A stretch of 64,000 bases of DNA from Brevibacillus_D fluminis_A (GTDB lineage Bacteria; Bacillota; Bacilli; Brevibacillales; Brevibacillaceae): assembly GCF_052072235.1 (NCBI RefSeq), contig NZ_CM125436.1, positions 4,396,001-4,460,000 of the forward strand, read 5' to 3'. Every line of letters starts with the position of its first letter. Position 1 is the first letter of the stretch. The translations under genes and the position numbers were made by a program. The notes under the pieces are model-generated. The model saw nothing but the letters and a program-made list of their open reading frames with translations, had not been told where the DNA came from and ran no database searches. This document shows positions 16,282-25,072 of this stretch, one piece after another.

Positions 16282-16709
16282 ACTTTCTCTTCACCAACTA
16301 GATATTGTGAATTCTTAATTGTAATTTTTTGCTCTGGGATATAAGCGCCTCTATCATATGCTGGAATTATTGCACTTTTTCCAAGTGATTTATTAATTGG
16401 TTGATAGAAAGGATTTGAGCTCATTGATTTCATGACACTTTTAATGCCAATATTTCGAGCTTTCATATCATCATTAAACCTTTCTAAATTATCTTTAGAT
16501 GAATGCATTTCTATCTGGCTCATCATCTCGTATGCATTATATTCCAGAACTGGAAAAGGCGTTCCTCGAAAAAGGTCAAAACTTGAGGGCATTGATTGTG
16601 TAATCGCTAAAGCTGTTAATATCCCTACAGTCACTTTTAATGTACTAAAATTTGTGAGCACGCACTGTGCTTCGGCTTCCTGTAGATCAACCAAAAGCAT
16701 ATTTTCCAT
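16278..16709 (-). CDS. Hypothetical protein, middle gene of AT-rich operon
   Basis: A 143-residue protein from ATG 16709 that I do not recognise. It has a hydrophobic patch around residues 25-40 (LKVTVGILTALAIT), then a helical charged region (NLERFNDDMKARNIGIKSVM) and the ending QKITIKNSQYLVGEE. It overlaps the downstream MazF-like gene by 4 nt and begins 13 nt after the upstream gene, so the three are co-translated. It could be the antidote or scaffold in a three-gene system; this is speculation from order only. Confidence 0.5.
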   Translation of the reverse strand: MENMLLVDLQEAEAQCVLTNFSTLKVTVGILTALAITQSMPSSFDLFRGTPFPVLEYNAYEMMSQIEMHSSKDNLERFNDDMKARNIGIKSVMKSMSSNPFYQPINKSLGKSAIIPAYDRGAYIPEQKITIKNSQYLVGEEKV

Positions 16710-16722
16710 CAGTGTTGCCCCC

Positions 16723-17343
16723 TTAACAGTAATTTATAAGCCTCTGAGCAAATTTATTACATAAATAATCATTGTGATTGTTAATTATCCCCACTATATC
16801 CGATAAAGGAAATTCTATATATGTAGAACTTTCTAATTTTAATCGAATGCTTTTCTTTGCATTTTTTGCGGGAGGGATTATTTCAATTTTGTAATTCCAC
16901 GTATCAATGTTAAGCATGACAATCGAACCAATTGTTTGTACCTTTTGATCTAGGAAAGTCGATACTGTCTCCAGATCGATTTCTTCATCAGTACCAATCT
17001 GCCATAAATTCGTTGAAGAATAGCCTTCGATCTCAGCTTCAATAGCAACTTTCATATGTTGAACTGTTAATGAAGTATCAGTTTCAAGAAACTCAATTAA
17101 ATTTTTTAGAAATTCCTCTAATTCAGCATCAATTCCTTTTTGTCTTTTCATAACAATAGCGTTATCGGAAATTACGAACGCTGCCCCGTTCTTAGTAACA
17201 GATAGAAAATTTCCACTGTCAGTCATACTGTCTACCTTATTAAGAAAAACAGCTTTTAATTTTGCCTTAAACTCATCAATTGGTAATTGCACATTTTTAT
17301 AAATCAATGTGAAATGAAGTGACTGGATTTCAGGTAATTTCAT
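16723..17343 (-). CDS. Hypothetical protein, first gene of AT-rich operon
   Basis: A 206-residue protein from ATG 17343 preceded by AAGGAGAAAG. No family is recognised. The sequence alternates beta strands and acidic helices (SLHFTLIYKNVQLPIDEFKA, VTKNGAAFVISDNAIVMK, DAELEEFLKNLIEFLE, STYIEFPLSDIVGIINNH), so a soluble mixed alpha/beta protein is expected. The overall pattern is reminiscent of sporadic TIGR04255-like proteins of mobile regions, but this is a weak impression. First gene of the operon ending in the MazF-like gene. Confidence 0.5.
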   Translation of the reverse strand: MKLPEIQSLHFTLIYKNVQLPIDEFKAKLKAVFLNKVDSMTDSGNFLSVTKNGAAFVISDNAIVMKRQKGIDAELEEFLKNLIEFLETDTSLTVQHMKVAIEAEIEGYSSTNLWQIGTDEEIDLETVSTFLDQKVQTIGSIVMLNIDTWNYKIEIIPPAKNAKKSIRLKLESSTYIEFPLSDIVGIINNHNDYLCNKFAQRLINYC

Positions 17344-17689
17344 TTCTTTCTCCTTAATTTTTTACATTATATTACTAACTTCATTCTAATGTACTTATCT
17401 ATTTTTTCAATAGGTAAAGTGTGACACCTTTTTCTTCATAACATCTCTAATTTAATTGGAGAATTATCTCGTTTATTACCCCCACTTTAATTTGATTTGT
17501 TTTCCCTCAAAACAAAACCAGTTAATCGGACGCAAAAACGGGGCTGTCCAATAAGTCCCTAAAATAAAAAGTTGGGCGGAAAAACGTCATGTTTGGGACT
17601 GACCCCATAGCGTGAGACAAATCAAAACACCTTCAAGAAAATGTGAACATGTCGTAAGATGTGGATACAACCTTGGAGGTGTTTTTACG

Positions 17690-18010
17690 TTGGCAACACG
17701 AGTAAGTTACCCTGTGGAAATAAAGATGAAGGCAATTGAAATGAAAGTAGAAGGCATTTCGGTCAAGGAAATTATGGAACAGCTCAACATACGAAATAAG
17801 ACGCAGGTGGAAACATGGATGCGTTGGTATCGCAATGGTGAAGTGAACCGACTCGAGCAGCCTGTCGGCAAACAATATAGCTACGGTAAAGGACCCGCGT
17901 ATACGTCAGAACTGGAGCAGCTAAAGGCGGAAAATCATTTTCTGAAACAACAAATTGAAGTGTTAAAAAAGTACGAGGATATGGAAAGGAGGTGTCACCT
18001 AAAATCGTAG
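17690..18010 (+). CDS. IS3-family transposase OrfA
   Basis: A 106-residue helix-turn-helix protein starting at TTG 17690, twelve bases after GGAGG. The HTH is around residues 20-45 (ISVKEIMEQLNIRNKTQVET). A C-terminal leucine-zipper-like coiled coil follows (LEQLKAENHFLKQQIEVLK). The 3' end overlaps orfB in another frame, and an AAAAAAG run just before the overlap is the expected site of programmed frameshifting to make the OrfAB transposase. Confidence 0.85.
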   Translation: MATRVSYPVEIKMKAIEMKVEGISVKEIMEQLNIRNKTQVETWMRWYRNGEVNRLEQPVGKQYSYGKGPAYTSELEQLKAENHFLKQQIEVLKKYEDMERRCHLKS

Positions 18011-18840
18011 TTGACCTGGTCGAATCTATTCAGGGGAAAGTCACGGTCAAACAAGCATGTTCATGGTTAGGCGTTCCTCGAGCTACCTATTACCGTTGGA
18101 AAGCAAAGCCTGAGCCTGAGACCAAGCAACCAAACAGCCTTGTTGAGAAGATTCGTGAACTCTGTACACAGCATAAATTTCGCTACGGATACCGAAAGAT
18201 TACTGCGCTCCTTCGAACTCAGCAAACGATCAATCACAAGTGTGTACAGGACATCATGCAACGAGAGCAACTGCAATGTCGTGTCAGAGTCAAGAAACGG
18301 AAACCAACAGGACAGCCCACATACATTGCAGAACATCTGTTGAAACGTCAATTTCAAGCGAATGCGCCGCTGGAAAAACTCGTTACGGATATTACGTATT
18401 TGCCGTATGGCGGGAAAATGATGTACCTATCGAGTATCTTAGACTTGTATAACGGGGAGATTGTCGCTAGCAGTATAGCAGACAGACAAGATACGGCACT
18501 CGTGCTGGACACGCTAAATCAACTGCCGCCTGTACCTTGCGCGATGCTCCATAGCGATCAGGGCAGCGTCTACACATCGCAGGCGTACCAAGAGGCAGTA
18601 AAGGGAAAAGGCATTACCATGAGCATGTCCCGCAAAGGCACGCCCGCTGATAATGCCCCCATCGAATCGTTTCATTCCACGCTAAAGTCTGAAACGTTCT
18701 ATCTCGAAGGGATAACCCATACAACGACGGCAATCGTTGAACAGACCGTTCGAGATTACATCACTTACTATAACTCAATTCGGATTCAAACGAAACGAAA
18801 TAACCAGTCACCGATTGATTTCCGACGACTGGCCATTTAG
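17992..18840 (+). CDS. IS3-family transposase OrfB (DDE integrase core)
   Basis: A 282-residue retroviral-integrase-type catalytic subunit. It carries the IS3 HTH_21 region RYGYRKITALLRTQQ and DDE residues in VTDITYLPYGG, HSDQGSVYTS and NAPIESFHSTLKSE. It probably functions as the C-terminal part of a frameshifted OrfAB fusion, since it overlaps orfA by 19 nt. All motifs are intact. Confidence 0.9.
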   Translation: MSPKIVVDLVESIQGKVTVKQACSWLGVPRATYYRWKAKPEPETKQPNSLVEKIRELCTQHKFRYGYRKITALLRTQQTINHKCVQDIMQREQLQCRVRVKKRKPTGQPTYIAEHLLKRQFQANAPLEKLVTDITYLPYGGKMMYLSSILDLYNGEIVASSIADRQDTALVLDTLNQLPPVPCAMLHSDQGSVYTSQAYQEAVKGKGITMSMSRKGTPADNAPIESFHSTLKSETFYLEGITHTTTAIVEQTVRDYITYYNSIRIQTKRNNQSPIDFRRLAI

Positions 18841-18890
18841 ACTTGTAAGGTGTTTTGATCCCTGTCTCAAAAACAGGGGTCAGTCCCTTT

Positions 18891-19956
18891 TCCGTCCAAC
18901 TTTTTTTGTTCTGTCGCGTTTGCAGTAAAGTAGCTTGGCGGATGCCCGCCACCTTCAGTAGATTGTGGGCCAAAGCCACAATCCCAAACTCGGTGTGAAC
19001 CTTCTCTAGCCCTCGCAAGGAGAACCGCCGGAACGACCTGTTGCCCTTGATGTGACCGAATACGCTCTCTACCTCCACTTTACGTCGAGCATAGATGGCG
19101 GATTTCTCGTCATCCTCAAGAGCTTTTTTGGCCTTTGCTTTTACCTCTTCCCAGATCGTATTCCAGTGTACCTGGCGGTTCTCCTTTGCCTTGGTGCAGC
19201 TTGCCTTGAATGGACAATCACTGCAATCTTCACATTCATAAATCTTAAAGCTTTGTTCCAGGCCAGAAGTGTTTTTTTTCGTTTGGTATTTCTTAAAGCG
19301 AACGTACCGGCCATTCGGGCAAATAAATCGGTCATCGCGCTCTTCATACATCCAGTTGGAGGCGTGCCGGATGTCTTTCTTGTATCGACGTGTTTTCTCT
19401 TTCATGTAGCTGCCGTAAGGAATGAGAAAATCAAAACGCGGCTCTTTTTCTTCACCCACCGCATACAAATAGTTCTCTTCGCTGCCATAGCCTGCATCGG
19501 CAATCACCATTTTCGGCATGGGCAAAGAAGACGCGGCTAATCGCTCCATATGTGGCATAAAGCAACGCGTATCTGTAGGTCGCTGATGAAGGCTGTAAAA
19601 CAAAATGAATTGGTTTTCCGTGGCCATTTGCACATTGTAGCCCGGCTTCAGTTGGCCATTTTTCATGTGATCTTCCTTCATCCGCATAAACGTGGCGTCC
19701 GGGTCTGTTTTGGAATAGCTGTTGCGATCACCAAAGCAGGCTTTCTGCTGCTCATACTTGGCGAATCGGGGAAGAAAATCCTCCCGAATTTGTTTCAGCG
19801 GCTGCTTCAAGGCACTGCGCTCTTTGCGTAACTCTTTCCGCTCTTCGCTGCCGCTTGCCTCCGCTATTTGTTCCGTCAATCTTTCCACCTTTTCCTCCAG
19901 CACGACTGCTGCTACTTCGAGCTTGGTAGGCAGTTCATCTGGTTCCGCCTGTGTTT
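18891..19956 (-). pseudogene. IS1182-family transposase, C-terminal part
   Basis: The frame continues the transposase started at 23038. It runs from KTQAEPDELPTKLE at the IS21 junction through MRMKEDHMKNGQLKPGYNV, a VIADAGYGSEEN catalytic segment, a Cys cluster (CEDCSDCPFKASC) and EVESVFGHIKGNRSFRRF, to near WTE. The original stop and terminator hairpin were split by the IS3-type insertion; rejoining the flanks gives a TGA right after WTET. It is separated from its N-terminal half by 2.4 kb of IS21-type sequence, so it is non-functional as it stands. Confidence 0.85.
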
Positions 19957-20019
19957 TGCAAGTAGAAAATGCTCATTTTTGCAGCCAAAATTGCCTAAGC
20001 ACTTGCCAGCCGTTTGAAA

Positions 20020-20745
20020 CTACAAAGGAATCCTATCCATTGCCTGCTTGAAGCGGAAACTCTCACCCGTAAATGAGAGGATATGAGCGTGGTGCACCAG
20101 ACGATCAACGAGCGCCGACGTGAGCTTCGTGTCTCCAAACACCGATGTCCATTGGCCAAACTCTAGGTTAGATGTAACGATCACACTCTGTTGCTCATAG
20201 CAATCCGCAATCACGTTAAACAATAACTCAGACCCGGTTTGGCTGAACGGCACGTAACCGACTTCATCAAGAATAAGTAAATCTATCTTTTTCAATTTCT
20301 CGCGAAATCGGCTGAGTGTTCCCGCCACAAATTTTTCCTGAAGTACAGAAACCAAATCGGAAGCCCGGTAGAACTGTACCGCCTTGCCCTGGCGGCAAGC
20401 CTCCACACCTAATGCTGTTGCCATATGGGTTTTCCCTGTGCCGACGGCACCCATTAAGAGTAAATTTTCTTTGCGTTCGAGCCAATCCAATTCCTGGAGC
20501 AGCTCCGGACTACTGCCACTAGGGAAAGAGATATGGTCATACACATACCCCTCGAAAGTCTTAATATGCGGGAACCCCGCCTGCTGAACAAGCTTACCTA
20601 ACTTGGCACGGCGGCGGCCGTCCAGTTCCGCGACAAGGATTTGCTCCACAATGCTACGAATCTGCTCATTCTGTTGAACGGATACGTAGTCCACGACATG
20701 CGCCAATCGGAGTTGTCGGCACAAATCTCCCAATGCCGTCGGCAT
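20020..20745 (-). CDS. istB: IS21-family helper ATPase
   Basis: A 241-residue AAA+ ATPase that assembles on target DNA and activates the IstA transposase. Walker A is LLMGAVGTGKTHMATAL (about residue 100) and Walker B is LLILDEVGYVPF. The IstB signatures QTGSELLFNVIADCYEQQS and VIVTSNLEFGQW are present. Its ATG lies one base after the istA stop, implying coupled translation. Length is normal for the family. Confidence 0.92.
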   Translation of the reverse strand: MPTALGDLCRQLRLAHVVDYVSVQQNEQIRSIVEQILVAELDGRRRAKLGKLVQQAGFPHIKTFEGYVYDHISFPSGSSPELLQELDWLERKENLLLMGAVGTGKTHMATALGVEACRQGKAVQFYRASDLVSVLQEKFVAGTLSRFREKLKKIDLLILDEVGYVPFSQTGSELLFNVIADCYEQQSVIVTSNLEFGQWTSVFGDTKLTSALVDRLVHHAHILSFTGESFRFKQAMDRIPL

Positions 20746-20746
20746 C

Positions 20747-22243
20747 TCAGCTCACCCCCACAAGTTGATCATAGCGTTGGAGGGAACCTTCTACGCGAGT
20801 TCCCGGAGGGGACAACGTCTCCTCCCACGTGACAGGGAGGTCACGACTGCCGTATTTTACGCCTAGCACGGCCGTGATGCGCGTAATCGGTGTGTCTTGG
20901 CCTAGTAGAGCAATTACCTCTTGAATCTGTTCGATGGTGTAAATATCACACCAGTGTGACATTGCCTGAAGACGATCTTTTCGCTCTGTTAGATCCTTCA
21001 CGGTTACATACCCTTGCAAGATCTCCGGTAGCATACGGAGAAACTGCGAGTGCGTTACACTACGTGGTTTTTTCAGCCATCCAGCGCATACTTGTGACCA
21101 CGGAATATCTACATTTCGTCCCGTATAAGGTCTGGGTACTTCCCGAATTAACTGGTGTTGGCCGTTTAGAATGACAAGGCGATCCCAAAACGTTTGGATC
21201 AGTACCTCGCTGCCTGGCGTTGCCATCCCCAACAACGGAACCGTCAATTCATCCATACGAATTTCTCCATACTTATTTACCACTGCAGCACCCAAGCGAA
21301 AAGCCTCAAATCCATGCTCCGGCAAGGTAAGCAATTTACGGCGATCATCCTCCCATAGATCTGCGATGCAACGATTTAGGGCATAATGCTGACGACCACG
21401 ATCACGGCTAGCTTGCTCGGCGAAGTAGGCAACTAACTGTTCATGGCTTTCATAGATGGGAATCGGCACTGCCCAATTGCGCTTGGAGTACCCGCATTTG
21501 TTCTCCACGTGCCCCTTCTCATGACCACTGTATGGGTTGCAAAAGACAGCTTCAAACCGGTAGTGAGCGCAGAATCGCTGGAAGCCATCCGTTAATTGCC
21601 GTTCGCCCTGCTTCTCGATATGAACGACGGCAGCGGAGAGATTGTCAAACCAGATTCGCTGAGGAACACCTCCCATTTGTTCAAAGCACAGCTTCATCGC
21701 CTCCAAAAAGCATTCCTGATTTTCCGCTGGTGTCGGATAGACGAAAGCAGCATTGCTGTACGGAAAAGACATTACCAACAGTTTGTATGTGACCAATCGA
21801 TGATCTCGGCATACCTCAATGGTTGTAAAGTCCACTTGTGCCTCACCCGGTGGATGTTCAAGCCGTTCGTACGTTTTGGCACGGTCCAGTTCCATTTCAT
21901 TTTTTCGTCTCTGCACATAGGCCAATACTGTACGCTGTCCACCTGTAAACTGATGCTCATCGCGCAATCGTTGGAAAATGCGCACACCTGTGTGTCGCTG
22001 CTTACGGGGGACCAAACGGTCCTCCTCTAACCAGGTATCGACGATCTCCATAAATGGACCCATGACAGGACTTCTGCCCTTTCGTTTTGACATCGAGGAA
22101 TTCCAATCGGTTTCATCGGCATATTTTTTGGCAGTCCGCCAGTGAACACCTACGCGTTCTGCAATCTCGTTTACCGAGCATCCTTCTACTTCGCGTAAAA
22201 ACCTGATATAGTGTTGTTGAGGCATTTTCAGCATCCTTTCCAT
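20747..22243 (-). CDS. istA: IS21-family transposase
   Basis: A 498-residue DDE recombinase. An N-terminal HTH (CSVNEIAERVGVHWRTAKKY) is followed by the catalytic core, with Asp in AQVDFTTIEV, Asp in RIWFDNLSAAV and Glu in GHEKGHVENKCGY, and a C-terminal beta-barrel region. A frame open from 22243 begins MERMLKMPQQHY; the in-frame Met at residue 7 is an alternative start. Complete and paired with istB, so the element may be mobile. Confidence 0.92.
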   Translation of the reverse strand: MERMLKMPQQHYIRFLREVEGCSVNEIAERVGVHWRTAKKYADETDWNSSMSKRKGRSPVMGPFMEIVDTWLEEDRLVPRKQRHTGVRIFQRLRDEHQFTGGQRTVLAYVQRRKNEMELDRAKTYERLEHPPGEAQVDFTTIEVCRDHRLVTYKLLVMSFPYSNAAFVYPTPAENQECFLEAMKLCFEQMGGVPQRIWFDNLSAAVVHIEKQGERQLTDGFQRFCAHYRFEAVFCNPYSGHEKGHVENKCGYSKRNWAVPIPIYESHEQLVAYFAEQASRDRGRQHYALNRCIADLWEDDRRKLLTLPEHGFEAFRLGAAVVNKYGEIRMDELTVPLLGMATPGSEVLIQTFWDRLVILNGQHQLIREVPRPYTGRNVDIPWSQVCAGWLKKPRSVTHSQFLRMLPEILQGYVTVKDLTERKDRLQAMSHWCDIYTIEQIQEVIALLGQDTPITRITAVLGVKYGSRDLPVTWEETLSPPGTRVEGSLQRYDQLVGVS

Positions 22244-22340
22244 TCTCCTTCGCTAAGTTGTCCCAAACCTAACGGTAGGAGGAAGTATTGATGCTGACAA
22301 GTGCCTTTTTTGTATTTGTTTTGAGCATTTTTACGCTGCA

Positions 22341-23038
22341 ATATTAGGCATTTCAATTGTGCAATAAACATCCGCCGCCGCGTATTCGCCAGCTTCTTGC
22401 TGCGTGAGCATATGAATATGTGCAAGGGCAGCCTGTACTTTTTCCTTGAGCTTCTCCTCGAAGCGTAATGTCGATTTCTTCCACACAAACGAATACTTGT
22501 TAGCGTCAGCTTCGATCTTCGTACCATCTAAAAAGTACTGCTCCATCGTGATATAGTTGTCTGCGATGAGCTTTCGGATCATCGTTTCAAACAGCTCGTC
22601 CATAAACGTTTTCATGCGCACACCACGAAAGTCGTTCAGGGTACGGAAGTCGGGCTGTTGCATCGCTGCCAGCCACATGGCCGGGAGATTTTCTTGCAGT
22701 AGCTTTTCGATGCCACGACAGGAATAAACTTTTTGTGAGTAGCCGTACAGCATGACTTTGAGCATCATTTTGGGATGGTAGGCACTCCGGCCTCCGCCTG
22801 TATAGTGAGAAAACAACTGCTCATCCGGGATGGCTTCAATCATCTCGTCAATCACGCGGGCTACGTGATGGGGAGGAATGTACATCTCCAGATCCAGAAT
22901 CATCTGAGCCTGTTTGTTGTCATAGTCTTTAAAGGTAGGTGCAAGGTTTCTTTTGGAAACGATCTTTTCTTCCAAATCCCCTAGAGGAAGGGTCAGCCCT
23001 GTGGTATACTCTTCTATAGTAGTCATTTGATGAAGCAT
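22341..23038 (-). pseudogene. IS1182-family transposase, N-terminal part
   Basis: From ATG 23038 (MLHQMTTIEEYT) the frame encodes about 230 residues of an IS1182-type transposase: HHVARVIDEMIEAIPDEQLF, GGRSAYHPKMMLKVMLYGYS, QQPDFRTLNDFRGVRM and EQYFLDGTKIEADANKYSFV. It runs into the IS21 end after EMPNI. The rest is at 18891-19956. It is closely related in sequence and end structure to the broken copy at 27361-29133. Confidence 0.85.
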
Positions 23039-23225
23039 AAAAACCGTCCTTTTGTAGAGTGTGGGTGTGGTAACTTCCATTCTACAGGAAAAGGCGGTTT
23101 TTTTGTGCCTTATTTTAACATGTAACAAAAACGGGGCGTCCAGCGGTCAGTTTTCACTGACTTTCTGGACAGCCCCAACATTTTTCTGTTGTAAAGTAAC
23201 ATTACTATTTTTACGTTAAATAACG

Positions 23226-23402
23226 TTACTTTGTCTCTAATCTGATAATGTTATTGTCCTCCCGTGCGGAGTCGCGGATTAGGTAATCGATCGAGGCCAG
23301 CTCGTCGCTCTCCAGCATCGGAAACGGCACCAGCTTTTGATCTTCCTTAAACTGCAGGTACGCCTGCCGCTGTTCCGGCAGCACAAAACGGCTTGAACCC
23401 AT
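23226..23402 (-). pseudogene. YolD-like protein, truncated second copy
   Basis: From ATG 23402 the frame reads MGSSRFVLPEQRQAYLQFKE and then ESDELASIDYLIRDSARED, nearly the same as the intact copy at 14740-15081. It then diverges into NNIIRL and stops at 59 residues, missing the C-terminal half. Its start overlaps the end of the HTH remnant in another frame, indicating an internal deletion between the two genes. It is part of a decayed second LexA-box operon. Confidence 0.7.
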
Positions 23403-23532
23403 GCTTGTGCATGGTGCTGCAGCTGATGCCGACTGATTTGCTAAGCTCTCGAACGGTCGGCGGATAGCTAAGCTTCCCATAGAGTTCACGAATAGCATTC
23501 ATTACTTCCCGCTTCCTTTTGGTCAGCTTCAT
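23347..23532 (-). pseudogene. LexA-N-like HTH protein, truncated second copy
   Basis: It begins MKLTKRKREVMNAIRELYG, then YPPTVRELSKSVGISCSTMH, a clear LexA N-terminal winged helix. After KHG it fuses to an out-of-frame reading of the YolD-like gene and ends at 61 codons. The deletion removed the recognition wing and the intergenic part. Overlap with the WYL-like gene upstream is larger than in the intact copy. Confidence 0.65.
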
Positions 23533-23758
23533 GCGCTCCCCCCTCCCCCGCGTTGCGCGCGGTCACCGGCATAGCCGCAAGGATATTGTCGATTTGAAAA
23601 ACACGGTTGGCGCGCCGCACAAAGCAGTACGCTTTGACCTGGTTGCCGCAGATCGATTGCAGGCGGAGCTTACGTTGGCTGGTCTTTCCGTGGCGGTCAA
23701 GGTAGATAATTTCGATGAACTGGTTTTGCTGCATAAATCGTAGTAGATCACGGAGCAT
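23486..23758 (-). CDS. Small WYL-like domain protein, second copy
   Basis: A 90-residue protein from ATG 23758. The first 65 residues match the copy at 15300-15515 closely (QFIEIIYLDRHGKTSQRKL, QVKAYCFVRRANRVFQIDNI). An added charged tail (GGAHEADQKEAGS) comes from read-through into the next gene. A LexA-type box lies 25 bp upstream of the start codon. The gene itself looks intact, although its downstream partners are broken. Confidence 0.65.
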   Translation of the reverse strand: MLRDLLRFMQQNQFIEIIYLDRHGKTSQRKLRLQSICGNQVKAYCFVRRANRVFQIDNILAAMPVTARNAGEGGAHEADQKEAGSNECYS

Positions 23759-23783
23759 GTTCATATCCCCCTTTAAATACAGG

Positions 23784-23795
23784 AACGTTTGTTCC
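23784..23795. promoter_or_regulatory. LexA/DinR-type SOS box, second copy
   Basis: GAACGTTTGTTC, flanked by G and C, fits the GAAC-N4-GTTC consensus and sits at the same distance from the WYL-like gene as the box at 15540-15551. Confidence 0.75.
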
Positions 23796-23890
23796 TGATA
23801 TATGCGAACACTTTTCAAATATCAATCCACGAAATTGTCGCGGAATAAAATTCGATAAAAACACAAACGTCTACTAACATCGAATTTAAA

Positions 23891-23919
23891 TTGACTTAAG
23901 CTTTGATATCACCTATAAT
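23891..23919 (+). promoter_or_regulatory. Promoter of the IetA/IetS operon
   Basis: TTGACT (23891-23896) and TATAAT (23914-23919) are separated by 17 bp and lie 44 bp upstream of the ATPase start codon. This near-consensus promoter suggests constitutive expression, as is common for defence genes. Confidence 0.7.
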
Positions 23920-23963
23920 TAGCTCATTCGATATACATTCATTATGTTGAGGTGCTCGAAAAG

Positions 23964-25070
23964 ATGAAATCAATAATTAGCATGATTCCCCAGTTGGTAC
24001 GTGCATCTTTTGAAAATGACATGCGAACAGTTGAGGCGTCTTCGCTCACCCTGATCCGGAAGCTCAAAAATGATTACCCTGAAGTTGCAGAAGAAATAGC
24101 CAAGGCCCTCTCATACCACGGAGTAGGTGCAGCCGTAACTCGATCAGTGGGAATTGATCCTCCCCCTACTGACAGAGATACATTTATGTCGCTGGCTCGG
24201 GTAGACGAACCTATTACTTTGGAGCCAAATGTAGTTCTGAGCGAGGAAGTTTCAGAACTAATAGCACGGTTCATTCGTGAGAGAGGTATGGCTGAAAAAC
24301 TGCTAGCGTCGGGCGTAAAACCACCAACTAGTCTACTGCTTTACGGTCCTCCAGGAGTAGGGAAGACTTTTTTAACTTCATTGCTTTCTCATAAGCTAAA
24401 CCTTCCATTGATAACTTTAGATTTGGCATCCTCGATCTCAAGTTACTTAGGAAAAACTGGACAGAACCTAAAGAAGGTAATCGATTATGCGCGAAGTACC
24501 CCCTCTATTCTCTTTCTCGATGAGTTTGATGCGGTCGCCAAGCGTAGAGATGATCCCTCAGATCTTGGTGAATTAAAAAGAATTGTCAATGTCCTACTCA
24601 AGGAGTTGGAAGACTGGCCAAGCCACTCTATTGTAGTAGCGGCAACGAATCACGCAGATATGTTAGATAAGGCAATCTGGAGAAGATTTGATCGAGCGAT
24701 TGAATTAGGTCTCCCAAACACTCACGCTCGTGAATCACTTTGGACTCACTATCTAAAAACTTATTTGCATACTGTTGATGACGGTTTTATAAAGGTCCTC
24801 GCAAAAGTCACTGAAGGATGCAGTGCAGCTGATATATCGCAGCTTTCCGAGAGAATTATTCGACAAGTGATTGTTGATGGCAGCGAACCAATTGAGGCCA
24901 TAATTGGCCAGGTTAAATCTGTTTCTGACGACAACAAATTTAATGGCCTGTTTGCTAAGGCAGCAAAAGACATACTTGGAAATAAAGTTACTCAAAAAAG
25001 CATAGCAGCATGGCTTGGAATTAGCCCTTCCACATTAAGTCATCACTTAAAAACAAGTAAGGAGGAATAA
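23964..25070 (+). CDS. ietA: AAA+ ATPase, IetA-like defence protein
   Basis: A 368-residue protein. ATG 23964 has GAGGTG at nine bases; a GTG four codons upstream overlaps that ribosome site. The AAA+ core has Walker A LLLYGPPGVGKTFL (about residue 130), Walker B ILFLDEFDAVAKR (about 187), sensor VVAATNH and the arginine finger region WRRFDRAIEL, closest to the SpoVK/Vps4 type. The C-terminal 30 residues form an HTH-like segment (WLGISPSTLSHHL). Two nucleotides separate it from a subtilisin-like protease gene, the gene pair described as IetAS, first seen on Agrobacterium plasmids and later listed as antiphage. How it works here is inferred from those systems. Confidence 0.82.
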   Translation: MKSIISMIPQLVRASFENDMRTVEASSLTLIRKLKNDYPEVAEEIAKALSYHGVGAAVTRSVGIDPPPTDRDTFMSLARVDEPITLEPNVVLSEEVSELIARFIRERGMAEKLLASGVKPPTSLLLYGPPGVGKTFLTSLLSHKLNLPLITLDLASSISSYLGKTGQNLKKVIDYARSTPSILFLDEFDAVAKRRDDPSDLGELKRIVNVLLKELEDWPSHSIVVAATNHADMLDKAIWRRFDRAIELGLPNTHARESLWTHYLKTYLHTVDDGFIKVLAKVTEGCSAADISQLSERIIRQVIVDGSEPIEAIIGQVKSVSDDNKFNGLFAKAAKDILGNKVTQKSIAAWLGISPSTLSHHLKTSKEE

Positions 25071-25072
25071 TT

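Larger units (their letters stand above)
17595..18887 (+). mobile_element. IS3-family (IS150-type) insertion sequence, intact
   Basis: A 1,293-bp element with inverted termini GGGACTGACCCC at the left and GGGGTCAGTCCC at the right, and TTT flanking both ends as a likely 3-bp duplication. It carries overlapping orfA and orfB. It sits in the transcription-terminator hairpin of the older IS1182-like element. Confidence 0.85.
19957..22340 (-). mobile_element. IS21-family insertion sequence
   Basis: This element carries istA and istB and interrupts the IS1182-type transposase gene. The proposed ends both begin TGCA and share AAAATGCTCA about 10 bp inside and CACTTG further in, the multiple terminal repeats expected of IS21. 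The exact boundaries are uncertain by a few bases and no clear target duplication is seen. Confidence 0.8.
17540..23176 (-). mobile_element. IS1182-like element interrupted by IS3-type and IS21-type insertions
   Basis: The outer ends are GGGGCTGTCC at 17540 and its complement GGACAGCCCC at 23176. Between them lie the two halves of one minus-strand transposase, at 22341-23038 and 18891-19956. The gap between the halves is an IS21-type element, and an IS3-type element sits beyond the 3' end. Removing both restores an uninterrupted element of about 2 kb. AAC borders both ends and may be a short target duplication. Confidence 0.8.
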
